A DNA stretch of 26,122 nt, taken from contig PKSZ01000361.1 of NCBI GenBank assembly GCA_002869425.1, positions 1 to 26,122 of the forward strand. The letters are read 5' to 3'. The notes beneath the pieces were generated by a model. It did not search any database. It had not been told where the DNA came from and saw nothing but the letters and a program-made list of their open reading frames with translations. The translations under genes were made by a program, and so were the position numbers. This DNA comes from Marinilabiliales bacterium (GTDB lineage Bacteria > Bacteroidota > Bacteroidia > Bacteroidales > BM523). Numbering within the stretch: the first letter of the stretch is position 1; each line of letters opens with the position of its first letter. Positions 16,957 to 24,168 of the stretch are shown in pieces.

Positions 16957-17238
16957 ATGTTTAAAACCAATGAATATTTTGATGGCAATGTGAAGTCAAT
17001 CGCTTTTCAAACAGAAAAGGGTGATGCTACAATTGGAGTTATGGCAAAGGGAGAATATGAGTTTGGAACAGCTACCAAAGAGTTTATGACGGTTACTTCC
17101 GGTACAATGGAAGTTTTAATGCCAGGAGCCTCTGAGTGGAAAACTTTTTATGAAAATGAAACTTTTATTGTTGAAAAAGATAAAAAATTCAAAGTAAAAG
17201 TAAACGGAGATACATCCTATCGCTGTCTTTACGAATAA
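16957..17238 (+). CDS. ppnP: Pyrimidine/purine nucleoside phosphorylase (PpnP, DUF1255)
   Basis: A 93-residue small cupin, almost exactly the size of E. coli PpnP (formerly YaiE), which splits nucleosides with phosphate into base and ribose 1-phosphate. Its sequence follows the family closely: FKTNEYFDGNVKSIAFQ, ATIGVMAKGEYEF, MTVTSGTMEVLMPGASEW and a C-terminal TSYRCLYE. The start at 16957 gives the family N-terminus. The much longer open frame reaching back to 16795 reads through the zinc-ribbon gene in another frame and is not real. It sits between the Cys-rich protein (16 bases upstream) and the FAD oxidoreductase (11 bases downstream), probably one operon, although a metabolic link to either is not evident. 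Confidence 0.92.
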   Translation: MFKTNEYFDGNVKSIAFQTEKGDATIGVMAKGEYEFGTATKEFMTVTSGTMEVLMPGASEWKTFYENETFIVEKDKKFKVKVNGDTSYRCLYE

Positions 17239-17249
17239 CAAGAGAACTT

Positions 17250-18776
17250 TTGAGAAAGAAATCTGTAATTATTATTGGTGCAGGCGTTTCCGGCTTGTCA
17301 CTGGCTTCTTATTTGCAGCAATGTGGATATGAAACGCGAGTGTTTGAAAAACATCTAAGACCGGGAGGTTTATGCACCAGTTGGCAGAGAAAAGATTATA
17401 CAATTGATGGTTGTATCCACTGGCTATGGGGATCCGGAAAGCGGAGTCCATTTTACAAAATGTGGTCAGAAGTGCTGGATATCAATCAGGTTGAATTTCA
17501 CAATCATAAAATTCGGGCAGACATAGAGCTGCCGGGTGTAGTGAATAAGTATGGAAGCAATGTTTTTCATTTTTATACAAACATAAATTCGTTTCGGGAG
17601 TACCTGCTTGATCTTGCTCCTGAGGATAAAAAGCAAATTGATTTGCTTATAAAATCAGCAAAACGCCTTCAGAAATTCAGCCTTCCTCCAATGCTTGAAA
17701 AACCCCGGGAATTGTTTGGTTTGTCTGAATATTTTGGATTCATGTTGTATACACCCATGCTTTTTGACTATGTCAGGATGGGAAAACAAACAAACTATCA
17801 GTTCGCTGAGAAATTCCATAACCCATTTTTGAAGACAGCATGGAAATATATTTTTGAGGGAAAGGAAAATATTATGATGGCCCTTTTAATGCAAATGTGC
17901 ATTTACGATAGTCATTGTGGTGGATTTCCGAAAGGAGGATCTCTTGCATTTAGCCGTAAAATTGAAGATAAATCTACCCGTCTTGGTGCTCAAATTAATT
18001 ATGGTGAACAGGTTTTGGAAATGATCGTGGATGGAGAAACTGTTTTGGGTGTTGAACTGGAGAATGGTCAAACACATTTTGCAGATTATGTAGTCTCAGC
18101 TGCTGATTGGAGATTTACAATTTCAAAATTGCTAAAGGATAAGTTTACCGATAAATTTACTGAACAATTGAAATCCGGATTGTACGATTTGTTTCCTTCT
18201 GCCCTGTATCTTGCACTGGGTGTTAAAAAAGAATATAAAAATCGTGTCCCCATTACACGGCATATTCTACCTGATCCGATTATACTACCGGATGGCGATA
18301 CGGTAAGCAGGGCTGAAAGCCATGTTTATAACTACGATGATAGCTTTGCACCCCCGGGAAAATCAATGATTACAGTAACTATTTATACGCAAAAAGGCCA
18401 GTATTGGATTGATTTGAAAAACAACAATCCGGAAACATATCATCAGGCCAAGAAGGAACTGAAAGATAAGCTCATTGATGCACTGAGTAGTAAGTTTGAA
18501 GACTTGCAGGAAAACATAGAGCTGACAGAATTGTCTACTCCGGCTACATATCATAGATATACCGGAAACTGGCAGGGTAGCCTGCAGGGATGGCTTCCAA
18601 AGAGTTCTGGAAGTAAAGGTTTCCCTGTAAAATATAGAATTAAAGGACTTCAGAACTTTTATATGTGCGGACATTGGACTTTCCCCGGTGGCGGTTTGCC
18701 GGTTGCTGTAAAATCTGCCAGAGATGTTGCTCAGTTAATGTGCAAAGAAGATAAAGTTTCTTTTCTTGAAAAATAG
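17250..18776 (+). CDS. FAD-dependent oxidoreductase, phytoene desaturase (CrtI)/carotenoid isomerase-like
   Basis: A 508-residue flavoprotein of the CrtI/CrtISO-like amine-oxidase superfamily. The dinucleotide-binding fold is at the very N-terminus: VIIIGAGVSG (G10, G12, G15), the ribose-binding E33 in VFEKH, and RPGGLCTSW just after. GCIHWLWGSG follows, as in carotenoid desaturase-like enzymes of Bacteroidota. The C-terminal FAD motif is MCGHWTFPGGGLPVAVKSAR (about 472-490). The start must be TTG at 17250, because the Rossmann strand begins four residues later and there is no in-frame ATG nearby. This class acts on long polyene or lipid-like substrates as desaturase, isomerase or saturase; the exact substrate cannot be read. 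It is the last gene of the unit divergent from the HMG-CoA reductase fusion, which makes an isoprenoid-type substrate attractive but unproven. Confidence 0.87.
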   Translation: MRKKSVIIIGAGVSGLSLASYLQQCGYETRVFEKHLRPGGLCTSWQRKDYTIDGCIHWLWGSGKRSPFYKMWSEVLDINQVEFHNHKIRADIELPGVVNKYGSNVFHFYTNINSFREYLLDLAPEDKKQIDLLIKSAKRLQKFSLPPMLEKPRELFGLSEYFGFMLYTPMLFDYVRMGKQTNYQFAEKFHNPFLKTAWKYIFEGKENIMMALLMQMCIYDSHCGGFPKGGSLAFSRKIEDKSTRLGAQINYGEQVLEMIVDGETVLGVELENGQTHFADYVVSAADWRFTISKLLKDKFTDKFTEQLKSGLYDLFPSALYLALGVKKEYKNRVPITRHILPDPIILPDGDTVSRAESHVYNYDDSFAPPGKSMITVTIYTQKGQYWIDLKNNNPETYHQAKKELKDKLIDALSSKFEDLQENIELTELSTPATYHRYTGNWQGSLQGWLPKSSGSKGFPVKYRIKGLQNFYMCGHWTFPGGGLPVAVKSARDVAQLMCKEDKVSFLEK

Positions 18777-18943
18777 AAATAGACAAAATCTATTCAAAAG
18801 ATAAATCACCACATTCTTTTGATAATAAGCCTCAACTCAAACGGTACCTTTTTTTATATTTGTTTTGATACGTATTTTTTGGTATTTTTCACATCTTCTT
18901 TAAGTAAGAAAGATTGTGCTATGTGTCAGTAATTCAAACTAAT
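18777..18943. other. Intergenic spacer with weak hairpins and a promoter-like -7 box
   Basis: Right after the oxidoreductase stop there is a short dyad, AATAGA/TCTATT (18778-18794), and a second, CAAAAG/CTTTTG (18795-18821 region). Neither has a T-tract, so termination is uncertain. TATATTTG at 18855-18862 matches the Bacteroidota -7 consensus TAnnTTTG, but I find no TTTG at the right distance upstream. A promoter for the T9SS-sorted gene somewhere here is likely. Confidence 0.35.
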
Positions 18944-19537
18944 ATGAGAATATATCTGGGTTTACTTGTTTTAATTATATTCGGAAGTAGTGGATTTGCT
19001 CAGCGAATTGCCTATGTGAATGCAAATATTCCTGAAGCCATGCAGGTTAACCTCCCTGCTTCGATTGAAGTATGCGAAGGAGAAACAGTGCAATTGGGTG
19101 AATCTCCTGTGGTAACCGGTGGTGCAGGTAATTTAATTTACTTGTGGAGCCCGACAGTTTTTCTTGATGATCCTACTTCAGAAGCCCCTGTTTTTTCAGG
19201 CGATGAAACAACCTCGTATATGCTTATTGTTACTGATCAGAATAATTGTACAACTGAGCATGAAGTTACCGTTGAAGTTTCTGTTTGTACAGATATTGAT
19301 GAACGGGTTTTGAATACAGAAGTATATCCAAATCCCTTTAGCAATGAGCTAATAGTACATTGTTCTCATAAAGCATTTACCCTTGATATTTATAATGCTT
19401 CTGGTGTTTGTGTGTTTTCTGAAGTTGTTGAAGATCAGGAGAAAATATTTTCTTTGAAACAATTACCAAAAGGGATATATACTGTGTTGATACAGTCTGA
19501 CAGAATAGTTTCCACACATAGGATAATTAAAAATTAG
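18944..19537 (+). CDS. Small exported protein with Ig/PKD-like domain and C-terminal T9SS sorting domain
   Basis: A 197-residue exported protein. The start at 18944 gives a clean signal peptide (MRIYLGLLVLIIFGSSGFAQ); the open frame also allows a TTG 10 codons earlier, which is unlikely. Residues about 40-115 are an Ig/PKD-like module of the sort common in adhesive surface proteins: VCEGETVQLGESPVVTGGAG, LIYLWSPTVFLDDPT and TSYMLIVTDQNNC. The last 80 residues are a type A T9SS sorting domain: EVYPNPFSNELIV, LDIYNASGVCVF and LPKGIYTVLIQSDRIVSTHRI. The mature protein should pass the outer membrane through the type IX system and be released or attached to surface lipopolysaccharide. With one small Ig module it is more likely a structural or binding protein than an enzyme. 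It ends 4 bases before the exported deformylase-like gene. Confidence 0.85.
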   Translation: MRIYLGLLVLIIFGSSGFAQRIAYVNANIPEAMQVNLPASIEVCEGETVQLGESPVVTGGAGNLIYLWSPTVFLDDPTSEAPVFSGDETTSYMLIVTDQNNCTTEHEVTVEVSVCTDIDERVLNTEVYPNPFSNELIVHCSHKAFTLDIYNASGVCVFSEVVEDQEKIFSLKQLPKGIYTVLIQSDRIVSTHRIIKN

Positions 19538-19541
19538 AGCC

Positions 19542-20462
19542 ATGCAAAAAACGATTTTCAATGTATTTTTTGCTTTTGCAATAGTTGGAATATTTCACAA
19601 TTTTATTTTAGCACAAAGCTTAGAATGTGATTCTGTAGAAATAAATATCTCTGGTTATACATCCGGAGATGTACAATGGCAGATTTCACAGGATAGCATA
19701 AATTGGCTTGATCTTGACGGTGAAAACAATCCTGAATTATTGATATCCAGTACAGATACAAATTTTTATCGGGCTGTTATTTATGTGGGGACATGTGAGC
19801 CGTACTATTCTGATGGTATAAAAAACCCCAAATCATTTAGTCTTACCCAGGACGAGATCGATTTAATTTTGGCGGCAGGAACGGAAACTGAAATGGAAGT
19901 AATGAATATTTTTGAGCATCCCGATTCAAATATATTGGTTTCAATTTCTGATCCTTTGTCTGTTGATTGCAATTATGATGAAATTGTTCACATGAAGGAA
20001 CGAATGTACCTGACGGTGACCGATCCATTAAATACAGGTGTTGGGATTGCTGCACCGCAGGTGGGTATTAACAGAAGAGCATGCTGGATTCAACGCTACG
20101 ATAAAGCGCCTTGGTGGAATCCCTTTGGAGCACCTTTTGAATTTTATGTCAATCCCGTTATTACTGCAAGATCAGATACGCTTGTGCAAAGGGCTGATGG
20201 CTGCCTGAGCGTTCCGCAAGAGGCTGGGTATCCTGATATGCCGGATTCAACATACAGGGCAATTTGGGTGGATGTTGAATATCAGTTGCTCGATGGAACA
20301 ACAATTACAGAACGAATTGATCATGAATATACAGCCCATATTTTCCAGCATGAGCTGGATCACCTGGATGGCATCATGTATATGGAAAGATCGCAGATAA
20401 ACAACTTTAAGCTGTTTATTCTTCCTGAAAGTTCGGAAAGTTATCCATTACGCGGTATGTGA
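19542..20462 (+). CDS. Exported peptide deformylase-like metalloprotein with N-terminal Ig-like segment
   Basis: A 306-residue protein with three parts. A signal peptide (1-25, ending ILAQS) comes first. Residues about 27-95 form an Ig-like segment with the SGDVQWQISQDSINWLDLDG pattern of cell-surface proteins. From about 105 it is a peptide deformylase domain with all three motifs: GVGIAAPQVG (166-175, Q173), DGCLSVP (219-225, metal ligand C221) and HELDH (270-274, ligands H270 and H274, catalytic E271). The first residue of motif 2 is Asp instead of the usual Glu. Ordinary deformylases are cytoplasmic and about 170-190 residues long. This one should act outside the inner membrane and so cannot process nascent chains. 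It has no T9SS domain of its own. The metal site looks intact, so a hydrolase acting on formylated or other blocked peptides is plausible. The domain call is firm; function is unknown. Confidence 0.88.
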   Translation: MQKTIFNVFFAFAIVGIFHNFILAQSLECDSVEINISGYTSGDVQWQISQDSINWLDLDGENNPELLISSTDTNFYRAVIYVGTCEPYYSDGIKNPKSFSLTQDEIDLILAAGTETEMEVMNIFEHPDSNILVSISDPLSVDCNYDEIVHMKERMYLTVTDPLNTGVGIAAPQVGINRRACWIQRYDKAPWWNPFGAPFEFYVNPVITARSDTLVQRADGCLSVPQEAGYPDMPDSTYRAIWVDVEYQLLDGTTITERIDHEYTAHIFQHELDHLDGIMYMERSQINNFKLFILPESSESYPLRGM

Positions 20463-21410
20463 TCAATGGAAGTCCATAATTCTTAGAATAGCTCCACAGA
20501 ATGAACATTTGTTGTTTTCTCTGGCTTCATCAGGACTTACATTTCCGCCACAATTCAAACAAACTACTCCAGCCGCCTGGATATTGTTTGTGCTTCCACA
20601 ATATTCACAGATCATTTTTTCTGAGCCTTCAGGAACCGAAATTTGAGCACCGCATCCAAAACAATTTTGTTCAGTGGTATTAACCTCAGGTATTTCAATA
20701 TATTCTGTTTTTAAACCAAGATGATCTAAAACCTTATTGAATGTTTCTTCGTCGAGGTATGAAGCATAACCGTTTATGGATTGCTTCAGTACCATTTCCG
20801 TATATGCATTATTTATGGGTTCAGGGTAATATTCTAAACAATCGTAACTTGAAACTTTTTCAGCCATTTCTTTACTATATGCAAAAACGGCGTCAAAATA
20901 AGCTTCCAGTTTTTCATCATATACCCATACGGGTTTGTAGTTTACAGTTTCAGTAGTGATATTTGCCTGTAATTCAGCAAACATTTGCTGGGTTTGTTTT
21001 TGTTCTTCGAAGTATCCTTTTTCCAGCCTTTCTTTCCAGAAATGACGATAAAATTCAACCATCTGATCCCGATATTTGGACATCTTTAGCTTGGGAGCAA
21101 ATCTTTTAGGAAATAGCTTCATTTCCAGCTCATGCATTTTTACAATGTTTTCAAGGTATAGTTCTGCATTTTCATTTGCTACGGCAGTTCCAATTTCCTG
21201 GAGAACAGTCATGTATGCTTGTGTGTCTGGCGGCCAGCTGCCATGTTTTTGAAAATAATCCATGTCGTAAACACTGCTGGCTTCATCCTGCATGTTTTTG
21301 AAGTCGTAACCCATAAATGTGCTACAGTAATCGCAAAAAATGAACCCGGTAGTAATTTCATTTACTTTATTAGCTCCGCATGAAGGACATTTAATTTTTC
21401 GTACAAGCAT
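20463..21410 (-). CDS. Protein of unknown function with three zinc ribbons
   Basis: A 315-residue, apparently cytoplasmic protein. It carries one zinc ribbon at the N-terminus (C8-x2-C11, C26-x2-C29) and two at the C-terminus (C250/C253 with C268/C271, and C284/C287 with C302/C305). In all three the two CxxC pairs are exactly 14 residues apart. Between them lies a 210-residue, mainly helical, acidic and aromatic region (YRHFWKERLEKGYFEEQKQ and similar) that I do not recognise. The start at 21410 (MLVRKIKCPSCG) puts the first ribbon at the N-terminus; a start at 21437 would add 9 residues. Its stop codon directly abuts that of the deformylase-like gene (TGATCA, 20460-20465). Ribbons of this sort bind nucleic acid or protein partners. 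No signal peptide or membrane helix is seen. Confidence 0.75.
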   Translation of the reverse strand: MLVRKIKCPSCGANKVNEITTGFIFCDYCSTFMGYDFKNMQDEASSVYDMDYFQKHGSWPPDTQAYMTVLQEIGTAVANENAELYLENIVKMHELEMKLFPKRFAPKLKMSKYRDQMVEFYRHFWKERLEKGYFEEQKQTQQMFAELQANITTETVNYKPVWVYDEKLEAYFDAVFAYSKEMAEKVSSYDCLEYYPEPINNAYTEMVLKQSINGYASYLDEETFNKVLDHLGLKTEYIEIPEVNTTEQNCFGCGAQISVPEGSEKMICEYCGSTNNIQAAGVVCLNCGGNVSPDEARENNKCSFCGAILRIMDFH

Positions 21411-21471
21411 ATCTGAAATGTTTTGGTTGAATACCACTAAAGATAGTCTAATTTACAGAGAATTGCAAAGC

Positions 21472-21505
21472 AAAAAGGCGGAAGTACACATTATGTAATT
21501 CCGCC
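21472..21505 (-). terminator. Intrinsic terminator of the outer-membrane receptor gene
   Basis: A 7 bp perfect GC-rich stem (21477-21483 GGCGGAA with 21499-21505 TTCCGCC) continues, after one mismatch, as TACA/TGTA around a 5-base loop. On the minus strand the stem is followed by five T residues (complement of 21472-21476). It lies about 20 bases past the stop of the receptor gene and isolates it from the zinc-ribbon gene. Confidence 0.85.
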
Positions 21506-21525
21506 CGAAAAAAATATAATAAACC

Positions 21526-23958
21526 CTATTGCGCTCCAAAATTCATTTCCATTTCTTCTCTGTTAACTTGCTTATAGTTGTTGATTCTATACGTAAAAGT
21601 TAGCCTTACTACATTTGCTTCACCATCGTGTCCAATATAAGAAGCATAAGTATCTGTTGCAGATTTTACACGATATTTTCTTGTTCCAAACAAGTTGCGT
21701 GCAGAGAGCGAGAGTGTTGCTTTTCGTTCAAAAAGATCTTGTTTGATTGCAATTCCGAATCCGTACATTGCCTCCCTGCTACCTACTGCCTCTTCTTGAG
21801 GGCTGGAGTAGAATCCGTTTATTTGGACTCTGTTTGTATTTTTGATTTTTACAGTAAATGATGCCCTGCTGTCTGCTACCAGGCTTGATTTGTCTACCAC
21901 ACGACCTGTTATGTTTCCTTTCATGTTGTACTGGTATATACTGGTGCTTACGTTAAGGTTGAACCATTTTACAGGATCAAGGTTTACCATAAGTTCAGTA
22001 CCAGAGGAGTTGGTGTTGTCAAGGTTCTCGAACAGCAGATACAGTCTGTTTTGTTCGTCGATGTTGATGTTCATAACCTTGGTGTTGTGTGTTAGTCTAT
22101 AAAACAGACCAGCAGAAACAAACCCTTTCTTCATTCTGTTGTAGTAGTTAAATTCTACAGCATCAATGTCTTCGGGTAATAAGTATGGATTTCCCTTGCT
22201 AAAGTTGTAGTTGTCAGAATAATTTGGAAATGGATTAAGCTCCCAGGGTCTTGGTCTGTTTATTCTTCTGGAATAACTTAGCTGTAATTGCTGGCTTTGG
22301 TTTATTGCTCTTGAAAGGTGAACACTTGGATAATAGTTCAGAAGTTCTACCGGGTATTTTTCTTCGCTTGTTACCTGGTGTAAAAGCCTGTCAGTATATT
22401 CACCCCGTATTCCCAATTGGTATCCAAATCCAATTACCTGCCCCGATACTATGGCGTATGCAGAATAGAGATTCCTTTTGAATTCCATGTAGTTACTAAA
22501 TTCGTTGTTTTCAAGCCATTGATCAGAATCCGGATCATAATCCTCAAAAATGAATTCATTGGTTCCTGGGTTAATGTGTGCTTGTATACCTGTTTCTAGC
22601 TTATGTTTTCCAATAGGTTTGGTATAATCTGCTTTTATTTTCAGATTGTCCCTGAGGCTAAGATGTCGCGTGCGACTTTTATCGTAAGATCCTAGTGAAT
22701 TCCAGTTGGCATCTGTTGATGTTTGATTGGAGCTCTCTGTTTGTTCTCCAGTCCATTGCCAGGCAGAAATTGTGGCTTCAATTTTTTCGCCTTCATTTCT
22801 GAATTTATGAATATATGTGGCATTGGCAGAGTAATACAGTCCATCAACTGAAAATGAATTGTTGGAAAGGATATAGCTGTCGTTTGTGTAAGGTTCAGTA
22901 TATGCATGATACCTGGTTTCAAAATCTCTAAAAAAGCCATAACTACCAACATTAGCTGAAATGGTAACAGAATTACGATCGTTTAGGATATAGTCTGCAC
23001 CGCCTGTGAGTTTCCATGGTCTGAAGGTGTGTTCTCTGTCGCTTCTTTCTTCAAGAAACAATGTAGTATCTCCTGAATAATTTGTTCTGTCTTCAAAAGC
23101 CGAAGCTTTGTTAGGGTTTTTATTGTAATCTGCACTGATAAAATAGTTTACTTTGCCCTTTCGAAGGTTGATGTTGGCATTTCCTCCAAACTTATTCATG
23201 GTAGCGTAGGTGCCGGATACCATTCCATTTACACCATCTTGTTTGTTCTTTTTTAAGATAATGTTGATGATGCCTGTTGTGCCGTCAGGGTCATATTTTG
23301 CAGATGGATTGGTGATGATCTCAATGTTTTCTATCATCTCAGCAGGTATTTGTTTTAGTGCATCACTGCCTTCCAAAACGGAGGGTTTTCCATCAATTAA
23401 AACAGTGTAGCTAGTACTGCCTCTCAGGCTAACATTCCCATCCATATCCACTGCAACTGAGGGAACATTCTCGAGTACATCTGCTGCCGATCCTCCCTGG
23501 GCATTAATATGCTGGCTTACATTCACAACTTTTTTATCAATTTTATAATCAATATAGTTTCTGTCGGCTACTACTTCCATTTCTTTTAGCATTTCTGCTG
23601 CTACAATTAATCCAATATTGATGGATACATCGTCTTTTTTTCCTTTGATTTCAATGTTTTCAATTGTTTCCTTTTTATAACCAATAAAATCGGCCTCCAG
23701 GTAGTATTTTCCTGAAGGAATGTTTTCCAGTATAAAAGTTCCATTTTGATCGGTAATGGTTCCGGTTACTATTGATGAGTCAATCTGGTTAAAAAGAGCA
23801 ATATTTGAATATTCAAGATTTTTACTGTTGGATTTGTCTTTTACTGTTCCTGAAATTCGTGCACCTTTTGAGCCTGGAATTGATTCTCCGAATGAATACA
23901 TGGAGAATAAGAATAAACACGTATAGATTATTAGGTTTTTCATAGCAACGTTTTTCAT
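21526..23958 (-). CDS. Outer-membrane beta-barrel protein, TonB-dependent-receptor-like, with carboxypeptidase-regulatory N-terminal domain
   Basis: An 810-residue outer-membrane protein. A signal peptide comes first (a start at 23943, MKNLIIYTCLFLF, is equally possible). A carboxypeptidase-regulatory-like beta-sandwich follows at about 33-120 (ISGTVKDKSNSKNLEYSNIA, GTFILENIPSGKYYLEADFIGY). A plug domain at about 135-240 (NAQGGSAADVLENVPSVAVD, GSTSYTVLIDGKPSVLEG, AEMIENIEIITNPSAKYDP with GIINIILKK) precedes a large barrel with Asn/Tyr-rich strands. This is the barrel-family-3 type common in Bacteroidota, distinct from SusC. Such proteins may import ligands or act as general outer-membrane proteins. 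No SusD-like partner or regulator adjoins it, so the ligand cannot be guessed. A strong terminator follows it, and its promoter should lie in the 190-base spacer shared with the divergent signalling gene. Confidence 0.9.
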   Translation of the reverse strand: MKNVAMKNLIIYTCLFLFSMYSFGESIPGSKGARISGTVKDKSNSKNLEYSNIALFNQIDSSIVTGTITDQNGTFILENIPSGKYYLEADFIGYKKETIENIEIKGKKDDVSINIGLIVAAEMLKEMEVVADRNYIDYKIDKKVVNVSQHINAQGGSAADVLENVPSVAVDMDGNVSLRGSTSYTVLIDGKPSVLEGSDALKQIPAEMIENIEIITNPSAKYDPDGTTGIINIILKKNKQDGVNGMVSGTYATMNKFGGNANINLRKGKVNYFISADYNKNPNKASAFEDRTNYSGDTTLFLEERSDREHTFRPWKLTGGADYILNDRNSVTISANVGSYGFFRDFETRYHAYTEPYTNDSYILSNNSFSVDGLYYSANATYIHKFRNEGEKIEATISAWQWTGEQTESSNQTSTDANWNSLGSYDKSRTRHLSLRDNLKIKADYTKPIGKHKLETGIQAHINPGTNEFIFEDYDPDSDQWLENNEFSNYMEFKRNLYSAYAIVSGQVIGFGYQLGIRGEYTDRLLHQVTSEEKYPVELLNYYPSVHLSRAINQSQQLQLSYSRRINRPRPWELNPFPNYSDNYNFSKGNPYLLPEDIDAVEFNYYNRMKKGFVSAGLFYRLTHNTKVMNINIDEQNRLYLLFENLDNTNSSGTELMVNLDPVKWFNLNVSTSIYQYNMKGNITGRVVDKSSLVADSRASFTVKIKNTNRVQINGFYSSPQEEAVGSREAMYGFGIAIKQDLFERKATLSLSARNLFGTRKYRVKSATDTYASYIGHDGEANVVRLTFTYRINNYKQVNREEMEMNFGAQ

Positions 23959-24168
23959 TCTATTGTAAAATGCATGCCAAACCTCTTATGTGGCAGTATT
24001 TCAGTAGTTAAGGGCGCCCTGATGATTTTGTTAATTCATTTTTTTCGTGCGATTGTATTATAAGGATGTCCGTTTTGATACACCTGTGAGGCTGAATCAA
24101 AGAATCCTTAATACCTTTCTTTTGTGATCATTTTTTTTGTTAATTTTATGGATAAAAAATTGTTTTAT
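23959..24168. other. Divergent intergenic spacer
   Basis: About 210 bases between the receptor gene and the receiver-kinase gene; it must hold promoters for both. The one notable element is a 10 bp perfect palindrome, AGGGCGCCCT, at 24011-24020, GC-rich inside AT-rich DNA. I find no convincing pair of TTTG and TAnnTTTG boxes in either direction. Confidence 0.4.
24011..24020. promoter_or_regulatory. GC-rich 10 bp palindrome in the divergent spacer
   Basis: AGGGCGCCCT is its own reverse complement and stands out from AT-rich surroundings. It could be a regulator site for the receptor gene or the receiver-kinase gene, but a 10-base palindrome alone is weak evidence. Confidence 0.2.
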
